Assembly: GCF_000967725.1 (NCBI RefSeq)
Contig: NZ_JXYE01000004.1
Span: 62,001 to 126,000, forward strand
DNA: 64,000 bases
Source of the DNA: Loktanella sp. S4079
GTDB lineage: Bacteria > Pseudomonadota > Alphaproteobacteria > Rhodobacterales > Rhodobacteraceae
Reading direction: 5' to 3'
Part shown: piece by piece, positions 18,171-26,852 of the stretch
Layout: the number at the start of each line of letters is the position of its first letter
How positions within the stretch are numbered: position 1 is the stretch's first letter
The notes under the pieces: generated by a model
Database searches by the model: none
What the model saw: only the letters and a program-made list of their open reading frames with translations
What the model was told of the DNA's origin: nothing
Position numbers and translations under genes: made by a program

Positions 18171-20111
18171 TCACCCCTTGCCCTCCAGATAACGCTTCTT
18201 TGCCTCTTCTTGCCGGCCGAAATCGCGCACCATATTTTCGATCGCGACTTCGTCAGATTTATCCGCATAGCGGAACTCACTATCGGCGTAGCGGTTGATT
18301 TCCTGAACCACCATATCAACAGTAATTGGCACGCGCAGATCGTTGATCATTGCTTTCTTGGTATCGTAATCCTTGAACAGGAATAGCTCTGGGTTCTCCA
18401 TCCACTCGTCTGGCAGTTCGAAGTCCATCGCGCGAACTTTGACTGCGTCGGTGATATTCTTGATCGCACGACCGGTGAACCGTTCATCCGCTTCTTGGAT
18501 GGCTTTCAAATAGGTCCCAAGTTTCGCAATGGTATCAAGCTCTCCGATCTGCGCTGAAACACGGTCATAGACATTCAACAGGCCAACCTCTTTGGGGCGG
18601 GCATGTGCATCAAATGACGCCGCAACCGCCTTTTGGATTTCCTGAGCGCTAAACACCGTGTGTTCGCCAACCGGGATGTCGTGATTTTTGCCCATGAGCA
18701 GATACAGGATATCGATGTAATCCTCGCGCGTCTGCGGCCCATCAACCAAGAACCGGGCACCCGCACGTTGACGCAGGGCATCATCGACGTTCTCGGGATA
18801 GTTCGAAAACATCCCAAAAGTACAGTTTCCACGCACAACGGTATTTGCCCCTGCAAAACTCTCCATCAAGACGGCAGTGATCTCCAATTGCCCGGCCGAT
18901 GACTGTCTGTCACCACGTTTACCAGCGAGCTGGTCAATGTCATCAATCGTCCCAAAACCGATTACATGTGGGTCAATGACATTATTGATAAAGGCCTTAG
19001 CGTTTTGTCCTGATTTCCCCTGATAGCTGTCAATATTATCCGTCGACAGGTTCTGATAGCGAAACGGATAGCCCGCAACCTGACAGTAATCATTGATTAG
19101 ACCCGCCATCATCTGGATCAGAGTCGTCTTACCCGTTCCGGGCTTACCATCACCCATAAAGGTAAAGATAAATCCACCCAATTCGGCAAAGGGATTTAAT
19201 TTGCGATCAAAATCATAAGCCATCAGCATTTTGGCCAGCTTCATCGCCTGATACTTGGCAATGTGATTGCCCACGACCTCATTCGGCTTTTTGAAGGTCA
19301 TGGTTAAACTGCTGCCCTTGGCCTTACGGGCGGGGGTAAACCCCTGAACAGTAAAGTCGTCCGCCTCAACGCGCCAAGTCGCATTGCCAAAAGGCTCCAG
19401 TCGACCTGCGGTAGTTGCGCGCTGTGAAACGCGATCCATCAACTGTTCACAATAGGCTAGAACCGTCGCAATGAGCGTAGCTTCATCCTTGGCAAACTGT
19501 CCTAGCTTCTGGTCCAGTTCCCAAATGGCACCATGCAAAGCCAAAGGAGCGTTGTCGGTCAGCACCTCATCGACACTTCCAACCTCAACACTCGCCTCAG
19601 TGCTATGACTGGCAAGCAAATAGGCCGTCGCATTGGCAAATGTGTACAAAGCAATCAAGCTTTCTGCAGCAAGATATTCTGTGAACTCTACGGACCGTTC
19701 AGATGACAATCGCCCTTCAAGGTTGATACGCTTCAGCTCTGTCAGCGGGGTCAAATCCGCATATGCATCCGCCACAGCCAGCGCAATCGACATCGCGCGA
19801 CGCAATCCATGTGCCACCGCAGCCTGCGCAGGTGATGTCAACGGATCATCATCATCTGTCTCAGCCAAACGGTCCAACAACCGAACACCGCCAGCAGTCG
19901 CAGTCGTACGCGATAGCAACCCAGGCGTGGTCGAACGAAACCGACGACGGGTCGCCGCGACATCTGGCGATTTCTCAGGCGCCTCAAGTGACAGCCGTGC
20001 CTTGGCCAATCGCGGAGAGTGATCAAGCCGCATAAGCATTTCGGCGGCAGGCACATAATGCTTGCGAATATCTTCTTCGCGCAATTCCATTTGATCACTT
20101 GTCTGGCTCAT
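18171..20111 (-). CDS. AAA-type ATPase, core of an uncharacterised cluster
   Basis: A 646-residue protein. Residues 1-290 are a helical N-terminal region. The ATPase module has Walker A GDGKPGTGKTT near residue 322, Walker B as FGTIDDIDQLAG near 388, a sensor-1 region RGNCTFGMFSNYP near 430 and arginine candidates in ALRQRAGARFLVDG near 447. A helical lid follows. It resembles AAA remodelling ATPases of the ClpX/VPS4 type more than a helicase, but I cannot name a family. The start ATG lies just behind a dispersed repeat whose GAGG serves as the Shine-Dalgarno. The partners are membrane and coiled-coil proteins. Confidence 0.85.
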   Translation of the reverse strand: MSQTSDQMELREEDIRKHYVPAAEMLMRLDHSPRLAKARLSLEAPEKSPDVAATRRRFRSTTPGLLSRTTATAGGVRLLDRLAETDDDDPLTSPAQAAVAHGLRRAMSIALAVADAYADLTPLTELKRINLEGRLSSERSVEFTEYLAAESLIALYTFANATAYLLASHSTEASVEVGSVDEVLTDNAPLALHGAIWELDQKLGQFAKDEATLIATVLAYCEQLMDRVSQRATTAGRLEPFGNATWRVEADDFTVQGFTPARKAKGSSLTMTFKKPNEVVGNHIAKYQAMKLAKMLMAYDFDRKLNPFAELGGFIFTFMGDGKPGTGKTTLIQMMAGLINDYCQVAGYPFRYQNLSTDNIDSYQGKSGQNAKAFINNVIDPHVIGFGTIDDIDQLAGKRGDRQSSAGQLEITAVLMESFAGANTVVRGNCTFGMFSNYPENVDDALRQRAGARFLVDGPQTREDYIDILYLLMGKNHDIPVGEHTVFSAQEIQKAVAASFDAHARPKEVGLLNVYDRVSAQIGELDTIAKLGTYLKAIQEADERFTGRAIKNITDAVKVRAMDFELPDEWMENPELFLFKDYDTKKAMINDLRVPITVDMVVQEINRYADSEFRYADKSDEVAIENMVRDFGRQEEAKKRYLEGKG

Positions 20112-20152
20112 TGCCCACCCTCGCTTTGTTCAAAATACTCCCGCCGGAGGCC
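20112..20152. repeat. Dispersed intergenic repeat carrying the ATPase ribosome binding site
   Basis: On the minus strand, CTCCGGCGGGAGTATTTT is followed by GAACAAAGCGAGG and then GGGCAATGAG, the ATPase start. The same arrangement precedes cobI at 43566. The element therefore supplies the GAGG Shine-Dalgarno to both genes. A truncated copy is at 11239. Confidence 0.7.
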
Positions 20153-20177
20153 AACAAATTTCTAGAAATTTGTTGTT

Positions 20178-21293
20178 CTACCGGTAGCTCAATACGCGAC
20201 CGTTTTCGCTCACTACAAATTTGCGCACGCTCCCAAACCCCGGTGGGTTTCGCTCAGCCAGGGCCTGATAAGGTCGTTCAGGCATGATCAAAGACCGTTC
20301 CATCCGCGTTGCACCTGTCGCGGACCCGCCAGCCTCAAAAACGTCACGCGAAAATATCTGACGCTCGACCGACCCAAACCAACCCGACTTTACATGCTCG
20401 ACCCGCTCCGAAACCAACTCTTCCTCAGTCCAAACCAGCGCCCAATCTTCGCCCACGGGTGAATTTGCTGCCTCGAGCACTTCCCGCAGCGGACCTGATT
20501 GACGGGTAAAGGCGTGACTATACATCGGGCCGATATGCAAACGCCGCAGCCGCGTTGGATGCAGATCGTCAAAATCCTCGTCAAAACCTTTGGCGATGGT
20601 CAGCAATTTCAGGCCCGCAACGGATTGCGCCATAAGATGCGCCTGCGCCTCGGGCCAGCGACGTTCATCTTTGGGTAGGCCCGTACGGCCCGTATCCTCA
20701 AGCTCCATCAAATAGATGGTCGGCAGATTGATTTGGCTATCATAGACAGCCCAATGCACCAAGAATTCGCGCCTATCTTCTTGATTGCGAACCCAGACGG
20801 CCTGCGGGTCATTGCGCGCCCAAAATTGGTCACCGCGGGCGAGTTCTTCGTAATAAAGCCGCTGTGACAGGGCGTATTGCAGTTTTGTTGGGATCGTTTG
20901 ATCACCTAGGATAACGCGGACCATCTGGTCTTTGAGTGTTTCAACATCGGGCATGGTTGCCAAATGACGCTCCGCTTGCTGCGCGTCGTTGGCCATCTCG
21001 AGCAGTTCTTGATAGACCGGAAACCCGCTTTCCACCCGATCAAAGGTCAACGCCCCTGCGTGCGCAAAACGGCCCGCAAAATGGTATTTGTGCGCCAACG
21101 CGGTAAAGGTCCAGTTCAACCCGACTAGATATCCCGCCAAGGCCTCAATATCGCGGCGGGTAAAACGCCCCTCGGCCTCCATTGTTGCCGCAACCTTGGT
21201 CAGGTAACCCGTGATCCGCGCGAACTTGCCGAAATAGCGCCGCGTGACATGGGTATCTTCGAGCTTCATGTGGTCAGCTTGAAGGTTAGTCAT
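20178..21293 (-). CDS. Conserved protein of unknown function in the AAA-ATPase cluster
   Basis: A 371-residue, mostly helical soluble protein. No signal peptide, membrane helix or catalytic motif is evident. Notable segments are HVTRRYFGKFARITGYLTK and HWAVYDSQINLPTIYLMELEDTG. The start at 21293 gives MTNLQADHMKLED and overlaps the preceding small gene by 8 bases, which argues for coupling. It precedes the ATPase gene by 66 bases. Its conserved-looking, non-repetitive composition suggests a specific partner or adaptor. Confidence 0.75.
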   Translation of the reverse strand: MTNLQADHMKLEDTHVTRRYFGKFARITGYLTKVAATMEAEGRFTRRDIEALAGYLVGLNWTFTALAHKYHFAGRFAHAGALTFDRVESGFPVYQELLEMANDAQQAERHLATMPDVETLKDQMVRVILGDQTIPTKLQYALSQRLYYEELARGDQFWARNDPQAVWVRNQEDRREFLVHWAVYDSQINLPTIYLMELEDTGRTGLPKDERRWPEAQAHLMAQSVAGLKLLTIAKGFDEDFDDLHPTRLRRLHIGPMYSHAFTRQSGPLREVLEAANSPVGEDWALVWTEEELVSERVEHVKSGWFGSVERQIFSRDVFEAGGSATGATRMERSLIMPERPYQALAERNPPGFGSVRKFVVSENGRVLSYR

Positions 21294-21507
21294 CCTTCGC
21301 AATCCTCGGTCCACCAGCACCCTGCATCAACAAATTCTCGTATCCTTTTGGACCAATTAGCGCCATTAGCACCGCAAAAACCGAAGCCTCAAAGAGCCGC
21401 TCTGTCAGCTCGGGCAGCCCTGACCAACCGTAGGGCCATGGGTGGAACGCATCCGTAAATGCCAACCCACCAAACAATGAAACAAGAAAAATATTCCGGC
21501 GTTTCAC
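21286..21507 (-). CDS. Small membrane protein of the AAA-ATPase cluster
   Basis: A 73-residue protein with an N-terminal hydrophobic segment (residues 5-20) and a second at about 38-55 (LFEASVFAVLMALIG). The tail is polar. It starts 3 bases after the stop of the coiled-coil gene and overlaps the next gene by 8 bases. No family recognised. Confidence 0.7.
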   Translation of the reverse strand: MKRRNIFLVSLFGGLAFTDAFHPWPYGWSGLPELTERLFEASVFAVLMALIGPKGYENLLMQGAGGPRIAKDD

Positions 21508-21510
21508 GCC

Positions 21511-22590
21511 CTACTCGGCCCCGTATTGATTGCTATCGTGCTTGTCCACGATCGCCTGAAAGCGGCGCACGAAACGCTCATCTGCTTTGGCTTTTTGCTC
21601 CAGCACTTCGCGGGCGAAAACCATGTGATCTTCGTGGGCTTCCATCATGTCGGCCATACGCGCGTTGGTAGCGGCACCGATGGCGGCCATTGCGGTTTGG
21701 GCCTCTTGGTCGGTTTTCACACCAATTTCGTTAATCTTATGCGCCACATCCTGCTGTTGCGCAGTCTTAAGGGACTTCGACAATGCATCGTACAACACGA
21801 CGCGCTGTTTGGTGTCTGTCTGCAGTTTGTTGATGAGAACCATCTGAGTGGCCGCTTGGTTCTGCAAGCTGTCGATCCAGGTCTTACCCTTTTCGATATA
21901 ACGCTCGAGCGTCTGCGACTTGGCCAGCTTGACCTGCTCTTGTTGAACCATCTCATTGTAGCGCGTGTTCAGCGCAGCCAGCTCTGTTTCCAGTTTGGTG
22001 CGGGCGGCAGCGTCTTGTTCGACAGAGATTTTGCCTTCAAGCGTGATGATTTCAGGATCAACGGCCAGAATTTCAGCGCGCACCGCCTCAAGTTCACTAA
22101 CGACCAGTTCACGTTCTTGCAGGGTTCCGCCCAAATTGGTTTCAACGCTTTGCTTTTGCTCGTTCAGGACATTCAACTGCCCTTCGAGTAACTTCATAAT
22201 CACATCAGATTTGCTGATCAGGTCTTGCAACTTGTCATCAATTGACGCGGTACGCATGCGCTCTTGACGCATGCTTTCGGACTTTGCCTTGCTAAAAATA
22301 CCGATAAAGGTCTCCATCCCGGTCTTTGAGCGCATGTCCTCAAAGTCCTTGGAGAAGGCAGCCGTCACATCATCCAAGCCCATAATCAGCTCGGCAATAT
22401 TCGCGGTCATTTCCTCGGTGTGGGCGTGGACGTCTTCTAATGTCGCATTTTCGATGTCGACCGAAATATCTGTGCCTTCGGCCATCTTTGTGCGAGCCAC
22501 TTCAATTCGGCTGGTCAGCTCTGAAATCTTGCTTTGCGCTTCGGCAACTTGCGCTTGTGATTCCTGAATCTGAGTTTGAAAATCCGCCAT
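21511..22590 (-). CDS. Long coiled-coil protein, first gene of the AAA-ATPase cluster
   Basis: A 359-residue protein predicted to be nearly all alpha-helix. Heptad-like Glu/Gln/Ala/Leu stretches run from residue 1 to about 60 and from about 130 to 350, with no membrane segment. The C-terminal part (QTLERYIEKGKTWIDSLQNQ, LINKLQTDTKQRVVLYDAL) distantly recalls TelA/toxic-anion-resistance proteins, and the overall shape recalls PspA-like membrane-remodelling proteins; both are impressions only. As first gene of the operon and partner of an AAA ATPase, an ESCRT-III/VPS4-like pairing is an attractive but untested idea. Confidence 0.75.
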   Translation of the reverse strand: MADFQTQIQESQAQVAEAQSKISELTSRIEVARTKMAEGTDISVDIENATLEDVHAHTEEMTANIAELIMGLDDVTAAFSKDFEDMRSKTGMETFIGIFSKAKSESMRQERMRTASIDDKLQDLISKSDVIMKLLEGQLNVLNEQKQSVETNLGGTLQERELVVSELEAVRAEILAVDPEIITLEGKISVEQDAAARTKLETELAALNTRYNEMVQQEQVKLAKSQTLERYIEKGKTWIDSLQNQAATQMVLINKLQTDTKQRVVLYDALSKSLKTAQQQDVAHKINEIGVKTDQEAQTAMAAIGAATNARMADMMEAHEDHMVFAREVLEQKAKADERFVRRFQAIVDKHDSNQYGAE

Positions 22591-22718
22591 TCAAAATTCC
22601 TCTATAACTCTGTGATAACAGTAATGTAGGAACTGTTAACATCATTTTCAAACGCACGGCAAAGTAATCCGTGCGTGTCAGGCGCAATTCTTACAAGACG
22701 TGCCGCCAAAATAAAGCG

Positions 22719-23510
22719 CTAAGCGTCATCAAAAACCGGTGGATGATCTGCGGCCACGGCCTCTGGGCCAAGCAACTCTTCGGCGTCGATAATTTTCGGA
22801 GGCAATTCGATCCCGCGTTCAAAGTTTTCTGGATCAACCCGCAGCGATTCTGCCTCATCACGAATGTGGACCCGCATAGGAACATCAATCTGGTCGAACA
22901 GATGAATGATATCCTGATTGAACATGCGGATACAGCCGGCAGACCCGGAATTTCCGATAGATTCGAGATCGTTGGTGCCGTGGATACGGTAGTAGGTATC
23001 GCGTGACCCACGATAGAGATACAAGGCGCGCGCGCCCAGAGGGCTGCGTAGTCCGCCGGGAATACCTGCCGCCAGATCGCCGTAAACCTCGGGTTCTGTG
23101 CGCAGCATATTTGCGGTTGGTGTCCAGCTTGGCCATTTGCGCTTCATACGGATCGTTGCCGTACCACGGATAGATTTACCTGCACGCCCAACGCCCACGG
23201 GATAGCGCGTTGTCGTGCCATCTTCGCGGACGTGGTACAGGAATTTAGCAAAGGGATCGACGTCAATCGTGTTGCCGCGCTGTTCCCCGTTGTAGATCCC
23301 CGAAGCGCGCCGGTTCACACCTTGTAGATACTCAGATGGGATCCCCGGCAGCCGATAGCCCGCATCCTCAATCGGGCCATACCCTTCGACGAAATCCTCT
23401 GCGGCTGGCTGCGCATCCGGATCAGCATCTGGATCGGCACAAGCGGCAGCCGTGCTCGCCAACAACATTGCGCCAAACGAACGGCGAGTGAGATAAGTCT
23501 TGGGTCGCAT
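22719..23510 (-). CDS. L,D-transpeptidase (YkuD domain), exported
   Basis: A 263-residue exported enzyme that forms 3-3 peptidoglycan cross-links or attaches envelope proteins. The N-terminus has a twin-arginine motif (TRRSFGAMLLAS) and a Cys at the end of the hydrophobic stretch (TAAACAD), suggesting a Tat-exported lipoprotein, although the lipobox is weak. The YkuD active site is complete: HGTN near residue 174 and SGSAGCIRM with the catalytic Cys near residue 188. It is a single gene 128 bases downstream of the coiled-coil gene, which may be on a separate transcript since it lies upstream in that direction. Confidence 0.92.
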   Translation of the reverse strand: MRPKTYLTRRSFGAMLLASTAAACADPDADPDAQPAAEDFVEGYGPIEDAGYRLPGIPSEYLQGVNRRASGIYNGEQRGNTIDVDPFAKFLYHVREDGTTTRYPVGVGRAGKSIRGTATIRMKRKWPSWTPTANMLRTEPEVYGDLAAGIPGGLRSPLGARALYLYRGSRDTYYRIHGTNDLESIGNSGSAGCIRMFNQDIIHLFDQIDVPMRVHIRDEAESLRVDPENFERGIELPPKIIDAEELLGPEAVAADHPPVFDDA

Positions 23511-23628
23511 GAGTAATTCCCGTGGTTCAACCTGTCTGTCTTAGCATTGTGACCTGACAAGACAAAACCGCAAGCCAGAGGAATTCTGCAGATGCGCCAT
23601 ATCCGTGACACAACCGAATTTCGACAGA

Positions 23629-25281
23629 TTAATGTTGCGTAGCAGTAAGAAGGCTCGCCTCGTGTAGCTTGAGCGTGCGCCGTGCAGAACGGTTAAACTT
23701 GTCCGGCGCAGTGACCAATTCCGGGAAAAGAGCGATCAGTTCATCAAACGTTTCTTTTTCCTGCTGACTGACGCTTTGCGCCGAGACAAGGAAGCTTTCG
23801 CTTGGGATGCCCTCTGCGTAAATAATCTCGTGACGTTCAAAGACGATGTGGAAATATTCCACCTCTTTGCCGCGCTGTTGGTAAATGCTGTCGCCGTTTA
23901 CCAAATGCTTTGCTGCGACCAACACCTCGCCTTCGCCGAACATCACCTCGGCCTGCCAGCCGGACATCAGCATCCGGTGCTGCGGAGAGACGAGCAAGTC
24001 ACGCTCATTCCCCAGTGCGCCTTTCGATATCACAATCGGCGCAAAGCGCCCGCGCGCTGAAACCGTGCGGGACACGACATGCAGCACCGGCTGCACGCCA
24101 TTGTCGACAGTATGCACCTTGTCCCCTGCGGTCAGTTCCTCGACAGGAATCTCACCGCGCGTTGTCATGATCCGACTACCCCGTACAAAGCACGCCAGAT
24201 TAACATTGTCCGAGGTCAGGTCGCTCGCGTTCACCCCAGTCAATGTGATCGAACCACCACCAAGCGACGCGTTGTTCAGGACGCCATCGTCATTCAGATC
24301 GGCGCGCGCTTCTGCGAGGTTGCTGTAAAAGGCCGACAGATCAAGCACATCGTTGTTTGTGGCATCGCCGTCATCCAACACCTGCCCGGAACCGGTGTTA
24401 AAGTCGGTGATTACATCATCGCCATCACCCGCATTATAGACAAAGGTATCGTTGCCTTCGCCGCCGGTTAGCGTATCGTTGTCAGCCCCGCCAATCAGGG
24501 TGTCATTGCCCGCATCACCGTCAATGACGTCATTACCTGCGCCACCGTCAATGACATCGTCACCTTCTACTCCGGCTGGAACCCCTGTTGTTGAATAGGA
24601 TGGCCCCGGCGCGCCGCTAAGCATCGAAGACGTTGCCAAATCTTGGTTGGCCCCACCGGTATCTGGCCCATTGACCGTCGCCCCCAAGACGTTCCCGCCA
24701 AGATTTTCCCAGTATCGAATTTGGATGATATAGGTTTCGCCGGCAGCGAGCGTCACCGTTCCGCTTTCGGTTTCGGGCGGCTGGTGGTCATCGTTATCGA
24801 GGTAAGTATTGCTTGCGCCCGGTGACGTCTGAGAATCCCAAGTCACCAAATTCCACGATGAATCAAAAATCTGCAGCGTCGAGCCATCGTCAGAGGTCGT
24901 CGAAAACTGATAAGTACCGCCCGAACCGACGGTAATTGTGTTCGTGTAGATTACGCCAAAATCGCTTGGATCGCCCGTTGTGCCGCGCACCGTGTTGGTA
25001 ATCGCTTCGACGTTAAAGTCGGTCACATAGCCCGATGCTGTGCGCTCGCTCGTATCAAGGCCGATGTCAAACGCCTGATTATCGCTCGATCCAAAATCGT
25101 GATCAAAGGTTTCAAAATGCCAAGCGTTCCCGACCGGCCCATCACCACGCAAAACATCATCGCCGGCACCGCCAGCGATGTTGTCGTTCCCATATCCGCC
25201 CGTTAGCTGATCAGCGCCAGATGTTCCGGCAATACTCTGATCCTTTTCGGTCGCAGGGTTATTGCTATCGTTATCCGCCAT
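23629..25281 (-). CDS. Extracellular RTX/PA14-like protein with C-terminal Hint domain
   Basis: A 550-residue mosaic without a classical signal peptide. Residues 15-45 and 240-290 carry glycine-rich calcium-binding nonapeptides (GGYGNDNIAGGAGDD, GGAGNDVIDGDAGND). Residues 60-215 look like a PA14-type lectin fold (GGTYQFSTTSDDGSTLQIFD, YIIQIRYWENLGG). Residues 365-510 form a Hint (hedgehog/intein) module starting at Cys in LACFVRGSRIMT, with the LLVSPQHRML His box. RTX proteins leave by type I secretion. The Hint module may self-process. The start at 25281 was chosen over one 21 bases upstream because MADNDSN is typical of this class. Confidence 0.85.
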   Translation of the reverse strand: MADNDSNNPATEKDQSIAGTSGADQLTGGYGNDNIAGGAGDDVLRGDGPVGNAWHFETFDHDFGSSDNQAFDIGLDTSERTASGYVTDFNVEAITNTVRGTTGDPSDFGVIYTNTITVGSGGTYQFSTTSDDGSTLQIFDSSWNLVTWDSQTSPGASNTYLDNDDHQPPETESGTVTLAAGETYIIQIRYWENLGGNVLGATVNGPDTGGANQDLATSSMLSGAPGPSYSTTGVPAGVEGDDVIDGGAGNDVIDGDAGNDTLIGGADNDTLTGGEGNDTFVYNAGDGDDVITDFNTGSGQVLDDGDATNNDVLDLSAFYSNLAEARADLNDDGVLNNASLGGGSITLTGVNASDLTSDNVNLACFVRGSRIMTTRGEIPVEELTAGDKVHTVDNGVQPVLHVVSRTVSARGRFAPIVISKGALGNERDLLVSPQHRMLMSGWQAEVMFGEGEVLVAAKHLVNGDSIYQQRGKEVEYFHIVFERHEIIYAEGIPSESFLVSAQSVSQQEKETFDELIALFPELVTAPDKFNRSARRTLKLHEASLLTATQH

Positions 25282-25462
25282 ATAGGCCGCCCTTATGAGC
25301 AAAGCGGCAATTTACTCTTTACCGCAAATACAATGACTGCATGCTGCTCACTATTCAATTTCGCCCCTGAATCGTAAGGGCCAATAGTTAATAAATAAAC
25401 CCTAGACAATTCAGCGACAATTACTACTATGGCGTCCCCCTTTTTGGCAAATGTATCGGAAA

Positions 25463-26668
25463 TTACCCCACCACGTTGAACGCGGGCCCGTATGGGTACT
25501 GGGTAATATCCTCGTTTCCATCTTCTGTGATTATAAGGATATCATGTTCCCGATAGCCGCCCGCTCCGGGTTTTCCTTCGGGGATTGTCAACATCGGCTC
25601 CATCGAAATCACCATGCCAGGTTCCAGCACCGTGTCGATATCTTCGCGAAGTTCCAACCCCGCCTCGCGTCCATAGTAATGCGACAGAACGCCAAACGAA
25701 TGTCCGTATCCAAACGTTCGATACTGCAGCAAATCACGCTCTGCAAAGAATGCATTGATCTTAGCGGTGACCTCTGAACAACGCGCGCCAGGAACAAGCA
25801 ACGACATACCGTATTCATGCGCCGCGACATTCGCCTCCCAAATGGCGAGGCTGGCAGCATCGACATCCTGTACAAATAGCGTGCGCTCAAGCGCGGTGTA
25901 GTAGCCACTAATCATCGGAAATGTATTGAGCGACAGAATATCACCCCGTTCCAGCACACGTGCAGTTACAGGGTTATGTGCGCCATCGGTGTTAATCCCA
26001 GATTGAAACCACACCCAAGTGTCACGATACTCTGCATCAGGAAACCGTCTTGCGATTTCAAGTTCCATCGCGTCGCGCCCAGCCATTGCCACGTCAATTT
26101 CACGCGCGCCCAGCTTGATCGCATCGCGGATTGCATAACCACCGACATCGGCGACGGCGGCACCAGCGCGGATCAGTTCGAGTTCAGCAGAGGATTTATG
26201 CATGCGCTGACGCATCGTGATTGGCGCAATATCAGTGGTTTCGGCCGGTGTCATAAACGCCATCAGTTTTTCAAACTGCAACAGCGCGATGTGATCGGCT
26301 TCATATCCGACATGCGCGCCCTGCCCCGTAACGGAAACAATAGCGCGCCAATAATTGTCACGCTCCCAATCGGTGTAGGTGATGTTATCGCCATAACACC
26401 TCCGCCAAGGCTGCGCGGCATCGATGCCTGCACTAATCGTTACGCAATCATTTTGCGTCACCACCAACCCATAAGGCCGCCCAAAGGCACAATACAAAAA
26501 CCCCGAATAATAGGCGATGTTATGCATCGACGTAAAAACCGCCGCCTCAATCCCTTGGGTTTGCATCGCTGTACGAAGTTTAGTCAGGCGCGCCTCATAT
26601 TCGGACGCCGGAAACGGTAGGACTTCGGCACCTTGGTGAAAACGATAATATTGTGGACGTGTCGTCAT
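25463..26668 (-). CDS. Creatinase (creatine amidinohydrolase)
   Basis: A 401-residue pita-bread-fold enzyme that hydrolyses creatine to sarcosine and urea. Long blocks match Pseudomonas creatinase as I remember it: AAVFTSMHNIAYYSGFLYCAFGRPYGLVV, DTWVWFQSGINTDGAHNPVT, and RTFGYGHSFGVLSHYYGREAGLELR with the catalytic His. The C-terminus EHDILIITEDG also agrees. It lacks the full set of metal ligands of aminopeptidase P/prolidase. I chose the ATG at 26668 because it gives the family N-terminus; 22 upstream residues are atypical. No sarcosine oxidase or creatininase gene is adjacent. Confidence 0.93.
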   Translation of the reverse strand: MTTRPQYYRFHQGAEVLPFPASEYEARLTKLRTAMQTQGIEAAVFTSMHNIAYYSGFLYCAFGRPYGLVVTQNDCVTISAGIDAAQPWRRCYGDNITYTDWERDNYWRAIVSVTGQGAHVGYEADHIALLQFEKLMAFMTPAETTDIAPITMRQRMHKSSAELELIRAGAAVADVGGYAIRDAIKLGAREIDVAMAGRDAMELEIARRFPDAEYRDTWVWFQSGINTDGAHNPVTARVLERGDILSLNTFPMISGYYTALERTLFVQDVDAASLAIWEANVAAHEYGMSLLVPGARCSEVTAKINAFFAERDLLQYRTFGYGHSFGVLSHYYGREAGLELREDIDTVLEPGMVISMEPMLTIPEGKPGAGGYREHDILIITEDGNEDITQYPYGPAFNVVG

Positions 26669-26852
26669 GTCAGACCCTTGCGAAAAGGTCCCGGCGTTCA
26701 GGACAGAAATGTAAAGAAATCGCAACGACGCCATCGCTGCAAAACAAGGCTAAGCCGCGAAGTTTCGCAATGCAATAAAAAGGGCCAATCAATGCTAGGG
26801 CCTGCACATATCTTCGGTTAGCGTAATCGCACCCAAACCAACCGAGCACGAC

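Noticed and set aside
25463..26668. DMSP lyase DddP or prolidase as identity of the M24-fold protein
   Set aside because: The FTSMHNIAYYSGFLYC, QSGINTDGAHNPVT and GYGHSFGVLSHYYGRE blocks follow creatinase; the metal-ligand set of prolidase is incomplete.
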